Source: Nocardioides dongkuii (GTDB taxonomy: Bacteria; Actinomycetota; Actinomycetes; Propionibacteriales; Nocardioidaceae). Taken from it: a stretch of 64,000 bases of DNA. Under the pieces are notes generated by a model. That model was not told where the DNA came from, made no database searches, and worked only from the letters and a program-made list of their open reading frames with translations. Both the position numbers and the translations under genes were made by a program. Location: positions 3,222,001 to 3,286,000 of the forward strand of contig NZ_CP059903.1 in NCBI RefSeq assembly GCF_014127485.1. The letters run 5' to 3'. Position 1 is the first letter of the stretch, and each line of letters opens with the position of its first letter. Positions 30,133 through 38,735 of the stretch are shown here, in pieces.

Positions 30133-31428
30133 ATGACGCGCACCCGGGTCGCCCTCGCGATCGGGGCCGCCGTGCTCGTCTCCTTGGCCGGCGCCGGGAT
30201 CGGCTGGGCGGTCTGGGGCGACGACGCCTCGACGTACCGCCACGCACTGGAGAAGTACGGCGGCGAGGACGGCGAGGCCAACCGCTACGTCGACCTCGAG
30301 GACGGCGAGGCGCAGCTCTCGATCGGCTCGCCCGACCGCCACCGCGTCGTGGTGCAGTGGCGCGACCCCGACGGCACGGGGTGGACGGCGCCGGAGACGG
30401 TGTGGACCGACGAGGAGAACCTGGCGATCGACAACACCGTGCGGTACGGCGGCGGCACGGTCGCGATCCTGGAGACCTTCTCACCGCCCGGCAGCGAGGA
30501 CGACCACGACGACATCACCGTCGGCATCGTCTGCCGCGACCTGGTGTGCGAGACCCGCCGCGACCCCGGGTTCGGGGGCGAGCCGCAGGTGACGCCGGAC
30601 GGGAGCACCGCCTACCTGGGGCAGGACGAGCGCGGCGTCCACCTCTGGACCGAGGACGGCGGCATCCAGCGGCACCGCTGGTCGGGCCACCCCGGGTACG
30701 ACGGGGCCGCGCCCTCCGAGCCGCTGCTCGCGCCGGACGGCTCGCTGCGCGTGGTGAGCGCGGCACCGGCCCGCCGTACCTGCCGGCTGGAGCTGCTGGT
30801 CTCCGAGCCCGGCACCGCCGACCTGAGCCCGGTCGCCTCGGCCCCGGCGCGCGTGCGGGGCGGCCGGTCGGACTGCCGGACCTCCCTCATGACCTACAGC
30901 GACGACTGGGTCCACGTCCTGGCCAGCGACCGCGACATCGCGGCGGACTTCTGGTTCGTGCGCGACGGGGAGGCGTGGACCACCACCCACGACGACCCCA
31001 GCGGCCTGGTGCTCGACGACCGCAAGCGGGGCTGCTGCGACACGTTCGTCAACGGCTTCGTGCACTGGAACGACGTGGCCTACGGCTCGCCCGACGGCCG
31101 GCGGCTCCGCGTGCAGACCCACCTGCTCGGCGAGGAGACGTGGAGCGAGCCGCAGCTGCTCCCGATGGCCGGGCCGGGCCACGAGTGCACCTGGCTGGAC
31201 GCCTACGAGGTCGGCGACACCGGCTACGTGATCGTCGCGACCTGCAACTCCGGCCGCAGCCGCGACGAGTTCGACGGCGACGCCTACGCGATCGCGGCCA
31301 CGACCGACCTGCGCACGTGGGAGACCGCCTTCGTCCCCGGCGTACGCCGTGAACCGGTGATCGACGACGACGCCGTCCGCGTCGGCGGGACCACCTGGAC
31401 GCCCGAGGACGGGTTCACGACCCGCTGA
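30133..31428 (+). CDS. membrane-anchored hypothetical, possible beta-propeller
   Basis: A 431-aa protein I do not recognise by family. A single N-terminal hydrophobic segment (VALAIGAAVLVSLAGAGIGWAV) would anchor or export it. The rest is strand-rich with repeated Trp/Asp-turn units (WRDPDGTGWTAPETVW, VHLWTEDGGIQRHRWSGHPG, DDWVHVLASDRD), suggesting a sialidase-like or other beta-propeller. Several Cys pairs may form disulfides. No catalytic residues can be assigned. It runs divergently from the M15 gene. Confidence 0.75.
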   Translation: MTRTRVALAIGAAVLVSLAGAGIGWAVWGDDASTYRHALEKYGGEDGEANRYVDLEDGEAQLSIGSPDRHRVVVQWRDPDGTGWTAPETVWTDEENLAIDNTVRYGGGTVAILETFSPPGSEDDHDDITVGIVCRDLVCETRRDPGFGGEPQVTPDGSTAYLGQDERGVHLWTEDGGIQRHRWSGHPGYDGAAPSEPLLAPDGSLRVVSAAPARRTCRLELLVSEPGTADLSPVASAPARVRGGRSDCRTSLMTYSDDWVHVLASDRDIAADFWFVRDGEAWTTTHDDPSGLVLDDRKRGCCDTFVNGFVHWNDVAYGSPDGRRLRVQTHLLGEETWSEPQLLPMAGPGHECTWLDAYEVGDTGYVIVATCNSGRSRDEFDGDAYAIAATTDLRTWETAFVPGVRREPVIDDDAVRVGGTTWTPEDGFTTR

Positions 31429-32287
31429 CCGCTCGCTTCGCGAAGGCCCGGGAGCGCAGCAGCCAGCGCGGGACGGACAGCATCGAGGACGACGCGGGCC
31501 ACGCGCTGCCGCGGAAGTAGGCGTCGGTGCCGCCGTCGACGTACACCACGCTGCCGCAGAGGAAGTCCGCCGCCGGGGAGAGCATGAACACCGCCCACTC
31601 GGCGATCTGGCCGGCGTCGCCGAGGCCGCCCACCGGCACCGGGAAGGACTCGATCCGATCGCGGTCGGGACCGTCGAGCTGGGTCTGCAGCAGCGGGGTC
31701 ATGATCGCGCCGGGGGCGATCGCGTTGAGCCGGATCCCGCTGCCGGCCCACTCCGGTGCGACGGCGGTACGGCGTACCCACCGGCTCAGCGCGAGCTTCG
31801 ACCCGCCGTACGCGAAGGCGGCCGCGTTGGGCCCGAAGACCTTGAGCAGCCGGGCGCGGACCCCCGGCCGGTCGTGCAGGTGCGCGGCGACCAGGGCGCC
31901 GGGGATGCCCGGGGTGACGCTCGCGGAGTTGGACCCGAAGACGACGACCTTGCTGGACACCCCGGTCCCGGCCGCGGTCGCCGCAAGCGTGTCGCGCCAG
32001 GCGAGCAGCAGCTCGGTCGGCGCGACGTAGTTGACCTGCGCGATCAGCTCCTCGCGGCCCCGCACCGGCCCGACGCCGGCCGCGAGGACGGCGCCGTCGA
32101 GCGAGCCCGCCGCCCGGGCGAGCACCCCGGCGACGGCGGTACGCCGACCGGCCGGCGTGGCCAGGTCGGCGACGACGTCGGCGTCGCGCAGGTCGACGGT
32201 GATCGTGGTGTGGCCCGCGGCGCGGAGCCGGTCGACCACCTCGCGTCCCATCCCGGAGGCGGCGCCGGTGACGGCGTAGGTACCCAT
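31415..32287 (-). CDS. short-chain dehydrogenase/reductase
   Basis: NAD(P)-dependent oxidoreductase of 290 aa. Cofactor motif TGAASGMG near residue 7. The catalytic Ser is in VVVFGSNSASV, and the tyrosine motif YGGSKLALSRWVRR supplies Tyr and Lys. It resembles 3-alpha-hydroxysteroid dehydrogenase-like SDRs, with an unusually long segment between Ser and Tyr. ATG 32287 has TAGGTT 7 nt upstream. Its end overlaps the 30133 gene by 14 bp. Confidence 0.87.
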   Translation of the reverse strand: MGTYAVTGAASGMGREVVDRLRAAGHTTITVDLRDADVVADLATPAGRRTAVAGVLARAAGSLDGAVLAAGVGPVRGREELIAQVNYVAPTELLLAWRDTLAATAAGTGVSSKVVVFGSNSASVTPGIPGALVAAHLHDRPGVRARLLKVFGPNAAAFAYGGSKLALSRWVRRTAVAPEWAGSGIRLNAIAPGAIMTPLLQTQLDGPDRDRIESFPVPVGGLGDAGQIAEWAVFMLSPAADFLCGSVVYVDGGTDAYFRGSAWPASSSMLSVPRWLLRSRAFAKRAVSGS

Positions 32288-32294
32288 GGCGGGC

Positions 32295-32300
32295 AACCTA
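32295..32300 (-). promoter_or_regulatory. -10 hexamer of SDR gene
   Basis: TAGGTT, minus strand, 7 nt before the ATG at 32287. It overlaps the stop region of the MerR gene (32298). Confidence 0.4.
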
Positions 32301-33116
32301 CCGACGGCGGGCCGCCCCCGCAGGGTGATCCACGCGGAAGACCGGCCAGCCGATCTCGGTGCGCCAGGCGGCGGGGTCGGGGGTGTCGCGGGGACCCACC
32401 AGGTAGGTCTCCCGGACCGGTCCGGCCACCGCCAGCGCGTTGGCCACGACCCAGCTGCCGACCTCGCCGTAGGTGACGTCGATGTCGTCGTGCTCGCCGA
32501 CGTGGGTGGCGACGGCCAGCTCGACGGCCGGGAGGGTCACCGGGTGCACCCGGCCGCGGCGCGGGGGCCGGGTCGTCGGGCGGTAGACGAGCACGTGCCC
32601 CTGGCAGACCTCGAACAGGGCGTTGTCGTACAGCCCACCCGGGGCGCCGGTCGGCTCGTGGACCGCCGCGTCCAGCTCGGCCATGGCTCCGGCGTACCAG
32701 GAGAACACGTCGTCCTGCACGACGTCGCCCTCGACGGCGGCCACCGTGGTCGTCGGGACCGCGCGCAGCTCGACCTGCACCGGCGCTGGCTCCGGCGCCA
32801 GCAGCCGGCGCAGCGACGCCACGGCGGAGCGGGTCCGGTCCAGCTCCGACTCGAGACGCCGCAGGTGGCTGGCGACGAGGTCCGCCCGGGCGCCGGGATC
32901 GGGCGTCCCCAGGATCCGCTGGACGTCCGGCAGGGGCACGTCGAGCTCGCGCAGGCGGTGGATGACCTGGGCGGTCGGGATCTGGTCGGGGCTGTAGTAG
33001 CGGTAGCCGGACGCGTCGTCCACGGTCGCGGGCACGAGGAGGCCGGCGTCGTGGTAGCGGCGCAAGGTCCGCACGCTCAGGTGCGTGAGCCGCGAGAACT
33101 CGCCGATCGCCAGCAT
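32298..33116 (-). CDS. MerR-family regulator with GyrI-like effector domain
   Basis: A 272-aa activator. The MerR helix-turn-helix is at the N-terminus (IGEFSRLTHLSVRTLRRYHD then ASGYRYYSPDQI). A coiled-coil dimerisation helix follows (HLRRLESELDRTRSAVASLR). The C-terminal ~150 residues resemble a GyrI/BmrR-like multidrug-binding domain. It diverges from a SnoaL-like and an alpha/beta hydrolase gene, which it likely controls. CAGACT lies 6 nt before its ATG. Confidence 0.88.
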   Translation of the reverse strand: MLAIGEFSRLTHLSVRTLRRYHDAGLLVPATVDDASGYRYYSPDQIPTAQVIHRLRELDVPLPDVQRILGTPDPGARADLVASHLRRLESELDRTRSAVASLRRLLAPEPAPVQVELRAVPTTTVAAVEGDVVQDDVFSWYAGAMAELDAAVHEPTGAPGGLYDNALFEVCQGHVLVYRPTTRPPRRGRVHPVTLPAVELAVATHVGEHDDIDVTYGEVGSWVVANALAVAGPVRETYLVGPRDTPDPAAWRTEIGWPVFRVDHPAGAARRR

Positions 33117-33122
33117 GGGTGC

Positions 33123-33163
33123 AGTCTGCACTCTCCCCCGGGGAGAGGGTCCAGTGCTTGACC
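33123..33163. promoter_or_regulatory. MerR divergent promoter region
   Basis: CTCTCCCC-C-GGGGAGAG (33131-33147) is a perfect palindrome. CAGACT (33123-33128, minus strand) is a possible MerR -10. TTGACC (33158-33163) on the plus strand is a possible -35 for the 33195 gene, followed by CCTC...GGGG, a layout typical of MerR-controlled promoters. Assignment of the plus -10 is uncertain. Confidence 0.5.
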
Positions 33164-33194
33164 CTCCTCGCGGGGCAGGCCGCACGGTGGCGTC

Positions 33195-33548
33195 ATGACC
33201 ACCCCGACGACCGTCCAGACCACGCAGCTCCCCGCCACGATCCGCGCCTACCTCGCCGCACACGGGGCGCAGAAGGCGGACGCCGCACTGCGCACCTTCT
33301 CCGCGGCCGCCGTGGTCGTGGACCAGGGCCAGACCTTCCGCGGGACCCAGGAGGTCCTCGACTTCCTGCGCGGCGCCGGGGCCGAGTTCACCTACACCAC
33401 CGAGCTCGTCGGCGCGCAGCGCATCGACGACGAGCACTGGGTGGCCGCCGTCCGCCTCGAGGGCGACTTCCCCGGCGGCGTCGCCTACCTGAGCTACCGC
33501 TTCACCCTGGCCGGCGACCTCATCGCCGAGCTGACCATCGCCCCCTGA
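33195..33548 (+). CDS. SnoaL-like/NTF2-fold protein
   Basis: A 117-aa cytoplasmic protein with the NTF2-like pattern: an N-terminal helix (TIRAYLAAHGAQKADAAL), a strand with VVVDQGQTFRGTQEVLDFL, then alternating strands VAYLSYRFTLAGDLIAELTI. Such proteins are small isomerases, dehydratases or ligand binders; no specific activity can be named. It is followed closely by an alpha/beta hydrolase and faces the MerR gene. Confidence 0.8.
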   Translation: MTTPTTVQTTQLPATIRAYLAAHGAQKADAALRTFSAAAVVVDQGQTFRGTQEVLDFLRGAGAEFTYTTELVGAQRIDDEHWVAAVRLEGDFPGGVAYLSYRFTLAGDLIAELTIAP

Positions 33549-33574
33549 GGGCACCACCAGAGAGAGGAAACACC

Positions 33575-34324
33575 ATGTCCCAGAACACCACCCCAGATGC
33601 CTCCACGAAACCCACGGTCGTGCTCGTCCACGGAGCCTTCGTCGATTCCTCGAGCTGGAACGGCGTGCTCGCCGAGCTCCGTCGCGACGGCTACCCGGTC
33701 CTCACCGCGGCGAACCCGCTGCGCGGTCTCGACGCCGACGTCGACTACCTGCGCTCGATCCTGAACAGCGTGGACGGCCCGGTCGTCCTCGCCGGGCACT
33801 CCTACGGCGGTGTCGTGATCAGCGAGGCCGCCGACGGCAACCCCCAGGTGCGCGCGCTGGTGTACGTCGCCGGCTTCATCCTCGAGGAGGGCGAGAGCGC
33901 CGGCGAGCTCGCAGCGAAGTTCCCGGGGGCCCAGCTCGCCGGCTCGCTGCGCCGCGTGCCGGTCACCGCTCCCAGCGGCGAGGGGCCGGTCGACGACCTC
34001 TACATCGACCAGGAGCAGTTCCGAGGGGTCTTCGCCGCGGACGTGCCGGAGGAGGTCACCGACCTGCTGGCCGCCACGCAGCGGCCGATCGTCGCTGACG
34101 CCCTGGAGGCGAAGGCCACGAGGACGGCCTGGAAGACCATCCCGTCGTGGAACCTGGTGACGCTGAAGGACCTCGCCATCCCGGCGGAGGCCCAGCGGTT
34201 CATGGGCGAGCGGGCCGGGTCGCGCAGCGTGGAGGTCGACGCCTCCCACGCCGTGACCGTCTCGCAGCCGGGCGCCGTCGCCCGGATGATCGAGGAGGCC
34301 GCCCGCGCGACCACCGCCGGGTGA
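33575..34324 (+). CDS. alpha/beta hydrolase
   Basis: A 249-aa hydrolase. Oxyanion segment VVLVHGAFVDSSSWNGVL, nucleophile Ser in LAGHSYGGVVIS, and the catalytic His in VEVDASHAVTVSQPGAVA are visible. It belongs to the group often annotated as esterase/haloperoxidase-like EstC hydrolases. A GAGAGGAAA ribosome-binding site precedes ATG 33575. Transcribed after the SnoaL-like gene and probably under the same MerR control. Confidence 0.88.
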   Translation: MSQNTTPDASTKPTVVLVHGAFVDSSSWNGVLAELRRDGYPVLTAANPLRGLDADVDYLRSILNSVDGPVVLAGHSYGGVVISEAADGNPQVRALVYVAGFILEEGESAGELAAKFPGAQLAGSLRRVPVTAPSGEGPVDDLYIDQEQFRGVFAADVPEEVTDLLAATQRPIVADALEAKATRTAWKTIPSWNLVTLKDLAIPAEAQRFMGERAGSRSVEVDASHAVTVSQPGAVARMIEEAARATTAG

Positions 34325-34336
34325 GGGGAAGGCTGA

Positions 34337-34672
34337 CTACGCACCGACCACGGTCGGGTAGCCCGGGGACCACGGGTGGGTCAGGTGGGCGTCCGGCTCG
34401 ACGCGGCGCCAGATCGGCTCGCCCCGGATGCAGAGGCCCCAGAAGTACGTCGCGCCGCACGTGACGCAGGCCAGGTACGAGACGATCGTGTACTTCGTGT
34501 CGCGCTCGAGCAGGGCGACCATCTGGTCGACCGGCACGTCTGCCCTCAGCACGCGGAGGCGGCCGGCGGCCAGCCTTGCCTCAACGTTGGCCTGCGTCGC
34601 GAGCAGGTCGAGCCGGTCGCCGGATCGCACCGCGACCTCGTCGCAGCAGGAGCAGTGGCCCGGGTCTCTCAC
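34337..34672 (-). CDS. hypothetical zinc-ribbon-like protein
   Basis: A 111-aa protein of unknown family. Five cysteines lie in two clusters (HCSCCDEVAV near residue 7 and LACVTCGATYFWGLC near 68), suggesting metal binding. GTG 34672 has TAGGCT 7 nt upstream, consistent with a leaderless transcript. It converges on the alpha/beta hydrolase gene, 12 bp apart. Confidence 0.7.
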   Translation of the reverse strand: MRDPGHCSCCDEVAVRSGDRLDLLATQANVEARLAAGRLRVLRADVPVDQMVALLERDTKYTIVSYLACVTCGATYFWGLCIRGEPIWRRVEPDAHLTHPWSPGYPTVVGA

Positions 34673-34679
34673 GCCGGGG

Positions 34680-34685
34680 AGCCTA
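34680..34685 (-). promoter_or_regulatory. -10 hexamer of 34672 gene
   Basis: TAGGCT, minus strand, 7 nt before the GTG. Confidence 0.4.
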
Positions 34686-34692
34686 GGCTCGT

Positions 34693-34914
34693 TCAGCCCT
34701 TGTTGCGGGGGTGTTGGCGAGCCACCCGCTCGTTGCCGTGCCGGTAGTTCCCGGTCCAGCGGGCCATCACCAGCTGGGGATCGTCATCGACCTCGGCGAG
34801 GAACTCGGCAGCACGGCCGCCCCGCAGCGTCGCGGCCACCCGGCCGTGGTGCGTGATGATCACGCTGCCGTCGGCGCGACGTACGTATTCGAATCCGTCT
34901 GCCGGACCGCCCAT
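34693..34914 (-). CDS. conserved small hypothetical protein
   Basis: A 73-aa protein, unrecognised. GFEYVRRADGSVIITHHGRV and FLAEVDDDPQLVMARWTGN suggest a small alpha/beta domain with an HH motif. ATG 34914 is chosen because TACAGT lies 6 nt upstream; an in-frame GTG seven codons earlier exists. No link to its neighbours is evident. Confidence 0.65.
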   Translation of the reverse strand: MGGPADGFEYVRRADGSVIITHHGRVAATLRGGRAAEFLAEVDDDPQLVMARWTGNYRHGNERVARQHPRNKG

Positions 34915-35102
34915 CCGACGACTGTAGCCACGCACGGACCCACCGGCTCGGCGCGACGTGAGCGGCTCGTCCGCTCGGCACCCCTACGCTCCAGCGCGAT
35001 CGTGAACCCAAGGACCAGCACGGCGCTGGCCGCCACGAAGCCCAGGACCGCCAGGCACCCTTCACGTAGGTTGCGCCGACGCCGCGTCGCCCCGCGGCGC
35101 AC
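34860..35102 (-). CDS. possible small membrane protein
   Basis: An 80-codon frame from GTG 35102. It has a basic N-terminus (RRGATRRRRNLREG) followed by one hydrophobic segment (CLAVLGFVAASAVLVLGFTI), a plausible single-pass membrane topology. It overlaps the start of the downstream hypothetical gene by 55 bp and the end of the PLP lyase by 41 bp. No ribosome-binding site or promoter is seen, so it may be spurious. Confidence 0.3.
   Translation of the reverse strand: MRRGATRRRRNLREGCLAVLGFVAASAVLVLGFTIALERRGAERTSRSRRAEPVGPCVATVVGWAVRQTDSNTYVAPTAA
34921..34926 (-). promoter_or_regulatory. -10 hexamer of 34914 gene
   Basis: TACAGT, minus strand, 6 nt before the ATG. Confidence 0.4.
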
Positions 35103-36198
35103 GACGCGGGGCGACCAGCTCGGCGAACCAACCGGCGACCACCTCGGGGTCGTGGCGCAGCGCCTCCTCGTGCACTGCCACCTCAGTGAACGCGAACCCG
35201 GGCACGTCGGCGGAGGCCGAGAACGGGAAGCAGGGCAGCACGCCCTCGCGAGCCATCAGCTCGATCAACCGCTCGGTGACCAGGTCGGGCTCGACCTCGG
35301 CCGCGACCTGGAAGGTGGCGGTGTGCGGCGGGTCGGGGGTCACCCGCAGGCCCCGCCCGACTAGCGCCGCGGCGAGGTCTCGCGCCCAGCCGGCGACCGC
35401 GGCCATCTCGGGGAGCCGGTCGCGCAGCCCGACCAGCGCACCGACGGCGTACGGCGTCATCCGGTAGAGCGTGCCGCCCATCCGGGTCCGCCAGAGCCGC
35501 AGCTCGTCCGCCACGTCCGCCTCGGCGACCACGGCCGCGCCCGCGAGGCCGCCGAGCCCCTTGTAGAAGGAGACGTAAACGCTGTCGGCCAGCCCGGCGA
35601 TCTCGGCCAGCGGCCGGTCCCAGTACGGCTGCGCCTCCCAAAGCCGGGCCCCGTCGAAATGCAGGGGTACGCCGAGGTCGCGGCAGGCCTGGGACACCCC
35701 GACGAGCTCGTCCCACGACGGCAGCAGGCACCCGGCCTCGCGCAGCGGGAGCTCGACCTGGACCGCCCCGAGCCCGGTCGGGAGGGCGCGCACGTGCTCG
35801 GCCGTCGGCGCCTCCCGGCCCTGGGTCAGCCACTCGAAGCGGAACCCCTGCAGCAGCCGCGGCCCGTCCTGCTCGTGGCGCAGCTGGTGGGACAGGTCCG
35901 GGAGGGCGACCCGGGTCGACCCGCGGCGGTCGCACCAGGTGCGCAGCGCGGCCTGCTGGGCCATCCCGCCGCTCACGAAGAACACCGCGGCGGGCTTGCC
36001 GAGCAGCGCGGCCACCTCGGCTTCCAGCCGCTCGACCGGGCCGCCCGCGCCGTACCCGTCCCAGCGGTCGAGGCCCAGCTCGGCGCTCGCCCGGGCGAGG
36101 GCGGCGAACGTCTCCGCGGGGGTCTCGCGCCGGCGCCAGCCCACCACCGGGCAGTCGAGCATCGCGGAGCGGAACCGGGCAGCGAGGTCGTCAGTCAC
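35062..36198 (-). CDS. PLP-dependent beta-eliminating lyase (threonine aldolase-like)
   Basis: Aspartate-aminotransferase-fold enzyme of 378 aa, in the Beta_elim_lyase family. PAAVFFVSGGMAQQAAL is the cofactor phosphate region. PLHFDGARLWEA contains the cofactor-binding Asp, and YVSFYKGLGGLAGA the Schiff-base Lys. It could cleave threonine or a related beta-hydroxy amino acid. GTG 36198 is preferred (TTGACT 6 nt upstream); a TTG at 36210 is possible. It is the last normal chromosomal gene before the ssrA-linked island. Confidence 0.85.
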   Translation of the reverse strand: MTDDLAARFRSAMLDCPVVGWRRRETPAETFAALARASAELGLDRWDGYGAGGPVERLEAEVAALLGKPAAVFFVSGGMAQQAALRTWCDRRGSTRVALPDLSHQLRHEQDGPRLLQGFRFEWLTQGREAPTAEHVRALPTGLGAVQVELPLREAGCLLPSWDELVGVSQACRDLGVPLHFDGARLWEAQPYWDRPLAEIAGLADSVYVSFYKGLGGLAGAAVVAEADVADELRLWRTRMGGTLYRMTPYAVGALVGLRDRLPEMAAVAGWARDLAAALVGRGLRVTPDPPHTATFQVAAEVEPDLVTERLIELMAREGVLPCFPFSASADVPGFAFTEVAVHEEALRHDPEVVAGWFAELVAPRRAPRGDAASAQPT

Positions 36199-36359
36199 GC
36201 GCTCAGTCAACCGTGCGGAAGACCCCGCCTGCGCCGGGAACCCGCCAGAGCACGCGAGAGGGGCTGCGCACGTGAGTCCCAGACTCTGTCAGCACCCATC
36301 AAGTCCGATCCGGCACGCGCATTCCACCGCAATCGACGCACGGCCACAGAACGGCTGGT

Positions 36360-36482
36360 TTAGTCACGCCGCTTTGCAAGTCCTTGCAGCCAGTCAATGG
36401 TGAGTCTGTCGTAGCCGATAAGGGTCGCGATCGCCTCACGAGGCTCCACCGTCGGACGCTGCGCGCCCATCAGCGCGTTCAT
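36360..36482 (-). pseudogene. short coding remnant, 40 codons
   Basis: The frame from ATG 36482 reads MNALMGAQRPTVEPREAIAT and ends DWLQGLAKRRD before TAA. Composition looks like real protein, perhaps the C-terminus of a larger gene lost when the island boundary formed. No family match is evident. Confidence 0.35.
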
Positions 36483-36495
36483 GACTCGCAGCCCT

Positions 36496-36627
36496 CCGGC
36501 GGGGGAGGTCACCCGCCGGGGCGGCTCTCGTTCAAAAGGGCTGGCTCGCGGTGGGGCGACCCATCGGGAGCTGCAATTCTGCGAAGGGTCCTCGCGTGCT
36601 CTGCGTGGACCCCGTCGTGGGGTGTTC
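36496..36627. repeat. island direct repeat, left copy
   Basis: A hairpin of 8-bp arms (CCGGCGGG and CCCGCCGG, 36496-36519) precedes GCGGCTCTCGTTCAAAAGGG. AATTCTGCGAAG follows at 36575, then a decayed second copy TGCTCTGCGTGG, then the core GACCCCGTCGTGG (36608-36620) and GGTGTTCG. The right flank GGTGTTCG is shared with the middle copy, not with the right copy. Confidence 0.75.
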
Positions 36628-36926
36628 GTACATTGACGATGGCCCCGAATTTCGGTCTTCGCTCCTAGAATCCACGCTCAGGACGCGCCTGATCTGAGGT
36701 CGCATGATCAAATCTGCGAAGAGCGTCCGAGGCCTGCACCCATGGCCGCCGAAATCAGCACCCATCGACGTGCGACCGAAGGGCCGCAAGTCAGGTCAAG
36801 GCAGTCCAGCGGAGATGAAACTCGAGCCACAGTTGGCGCGTCTTCGCATGAGACCAGCCGCCGGCGTCCTCAGACCTTGCACTTGCCCGCGGTCGCGCTG
36901 GCCACTTTCAGGCTTTGGCTGGCGGT

Positions 36927-38735
36927 CTATTCGACGTGCTCCAAGAGTTCCAGGACGTACCTGCTTGGCCCTTCGTGCTGGAGTTCCCAGAAGCCGCCCT
37001 TGTTCGTCCAGCCACTGCCAGTGATCAGGTACAGCTCGTTGCGGGCACGTGTGACCGCCACGTAGAACCCCCGCCTCTCCTCGGCGACGGATTCCTCGTC
37101 GGGAGGTTCGCGGTCCCAGGCGGGAGGACCGGTAGGTGGCCACAGCGGGACGCTGCCCTCAACCAGACCCGGCATGATGACTACATCAAACTCCCGCCCC
37201 TTCGCCGACTGATACGTGGTCACGGTGACGGCAGTCGGGCTAATGCTCGACGCCAGGCCCGAGACCGGCACATCTGTCAGCTCGAGGAGCCTCCAAAAAT
37301 CCTCCTGGTCCGTCTCGTCTGGTAAGGCGTCAATCAACTCTCGGATGCCGACGGCATCGGCGAGTGCCTCGGTGAACTCATTCGCGGCCAGTTCGGGCTC
37401 GCCGTGCGACGAAAGGAACTCGGCGAGCTGGCGACCGCGGCTACGCCGGAACTCTCGGGTCCTGTTCTGTGACAGCCTCCCGAGCTCGTACGCCAGCGCG
37501 GGGATCGTGAGATCAATGGGAAGATTCGCTCCTGGCGTATCTGACAGCGCGCTTCGCAACGCACAGCGTGAGACCCATCGCGCAAGCGGTCCTTTCGGGA
37601 TCACGTCGGCGCGGTCGTGGAAGTACTGGACACCTTGACGGTCAAGCTCTAGGAGAAGAGCCGTCAGGAACGCCCCCTTTCTGGGATAGAGCAGCGCGAT
37701 CTCCCCAGGGGGCACACCGGCCGACAGTTGGTCCTCCACCAAGGAAACAGCTCGCGAAGCGTGCGCCAATTGATCCCCCTCAACCGAGACGTGATGAATT
37801 ACGCCCTCAACATCTCGCACGTGCCGCTGTGCTGGTGCCGTCGAGGCAACGAAGGCTGCGGCTGCCGCAACCAGCGATGCTGCCGAGCGATAGTTCAGAT
37901 CCAACTGGACGGCTTCAAAGTCTGGGCGTTCGCAAAGTTCGAGCAGGAAGGCAGGGCTAGCTCCGGCAAAACCCAAGACACTCTGGTTCGGGTCGCCCAC
38001 GGCTGAGATCTCTGTGCCAGCAGCATGCAGCGCGGTGACGACCGAGTGCAGCGCCACTCCTAGGTCCTGATACTCGTCAACGAGGAGATGGGTGAACCTG
38101 TTCGCTACCAGACTGAGGATGGTCGGATCTTTCAGAGCCTCCAAGGCTCGAATGATGACTTCTTCGAAATCAAGCACCCCACGTTCGCGGAGGGTCTGCG
38201 AATAGGCCTCCGCAACTGCTCGAAGGGGCTCATCTCCTTTAGCAAGACTCCCGTCAGTTGCAATTCCGCGGCGTGCCCGGGTCAGCGCGAGCTTTGCATC
38301 GAAGCTGTCCGCGATTCCGTGCTCGGTCAGGACGTTCGATTCCACCCTCGCCGCGGCCCTCTCGGACAGGATTTTGACACCGTCGGGGAGCGTTCGCGGC
38401 AGGAGGTCTCGGTGGGTAAGAAGGATTTCGTTGAGACAGAATGCGTGGGCGGTACCAATTGAGACTCGCCGTGATTGCGGAAGCCCTAGGCGTCCGAGGC
38501 GTTCCCGCATCTCGTCGGCTGCGGCGTTGGTAAAGGTGATCGCCGCAAGTGCCGACCGGCGCGGTACCGAGGTAGCAAGCAGATGCGCGGCACGGACGGT
38601 GAGGACGCGAGTCTTCCCGCTACCGGGACCTGCGAGAACTACCACGTCGCCGTCGTGGATAGCCGCTTCTCGCTGGCGGTCGTTCAGTGCAGCCAGCGCC
38701 TCGGCCAGCCGCACAGACTCGGGCGAGAGAGTCAT
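36927..38735 (-). CDS. gajB: UvrD/PcrA-like helicase, GajB-like (Gabija)
   Basis: Superfamily 1 DNA helicase of 602 aa. Walker A AGPGSGKTR has GPGSGKT at 36-42. Motif Ia ITFTNAAADEM is at 66-76, and TAHAF at 95. Walker B LLVDEYQDL is at 217-225, GDPNQSV at 247, LDLNYRS near 278, and TTYQSAKGREFDVVI and YVAVTRARNELYL near the C-terminus. Paired one base after an OLD-family nuclease (TGATG overlap), it matches the two-gene Gabija layout, where GajB responds to DNA ends and aids GajA. It is longer than the ~500 aa of described GajB. GC is lower than in the core genome. Confidence 0.72.
   Translation of the reverse strand: MTLSPESVRLAEALAALNDRQREAAIHDGDVVVLAGPGSGKTRVLTVRAAHLLATSVPRRSALAAITFTNAAADEMRERLGRLGLPQSRRVSIGTAHAFCLNEILLTHRDLLPRTLPDGVKILSERAAARVESNVLTEHGIADSFDAKLALTRARRGIATDGSLAKGDEPLRAVAEAYSQTLRERGVLDFEEVIIRALEALKDPTILSLVANRFTHLLVDEYQDLGVALHSVVTALHAAGTEISAVGDPNQSVLGFAGASPAFLLELCERPDFEAVQLDLNYRSAASLVAAAAAFVASTAPAQRHVRDVEGVIHHVSVEGDQLAHASRAVSLVEDQLSAGVPPGEIALLYPRKGAFLTALLLELDRQGVQYFHDRADVIPKGPLARWVSRCALRSALSDTPGANLPIDLTIPALAYELGRLSQNRTREFRRSRGRQLAEFLSSHGEPELAANEFTEALADAVGIRELIDALPDETDQEDFWRLLELTDVPVSGLASSISPTAVTVTTYQSAKGREFDVVIMPGLVEGSVPLWPPTGPPAWDREPPDEESVAEERRGFYVAVTRARNELYLITGSGWTNKGGFWELQHEGPSRYVLELLEHVE

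Larger units (their letters stand above)
36199..36926. other. gap at the left edge of the island
   Basis: Visibly lower GC than the left flank. It holds a possible gene remnant (36360-36482), a hairpin (36496-36519) and the leftmost island repeat (to about 36630). From 36631 to 36926 I see no coding frame I believe; AATCTGCGAAGAG at 36710 echoes the repeat's motif. Confidence 0.6.
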
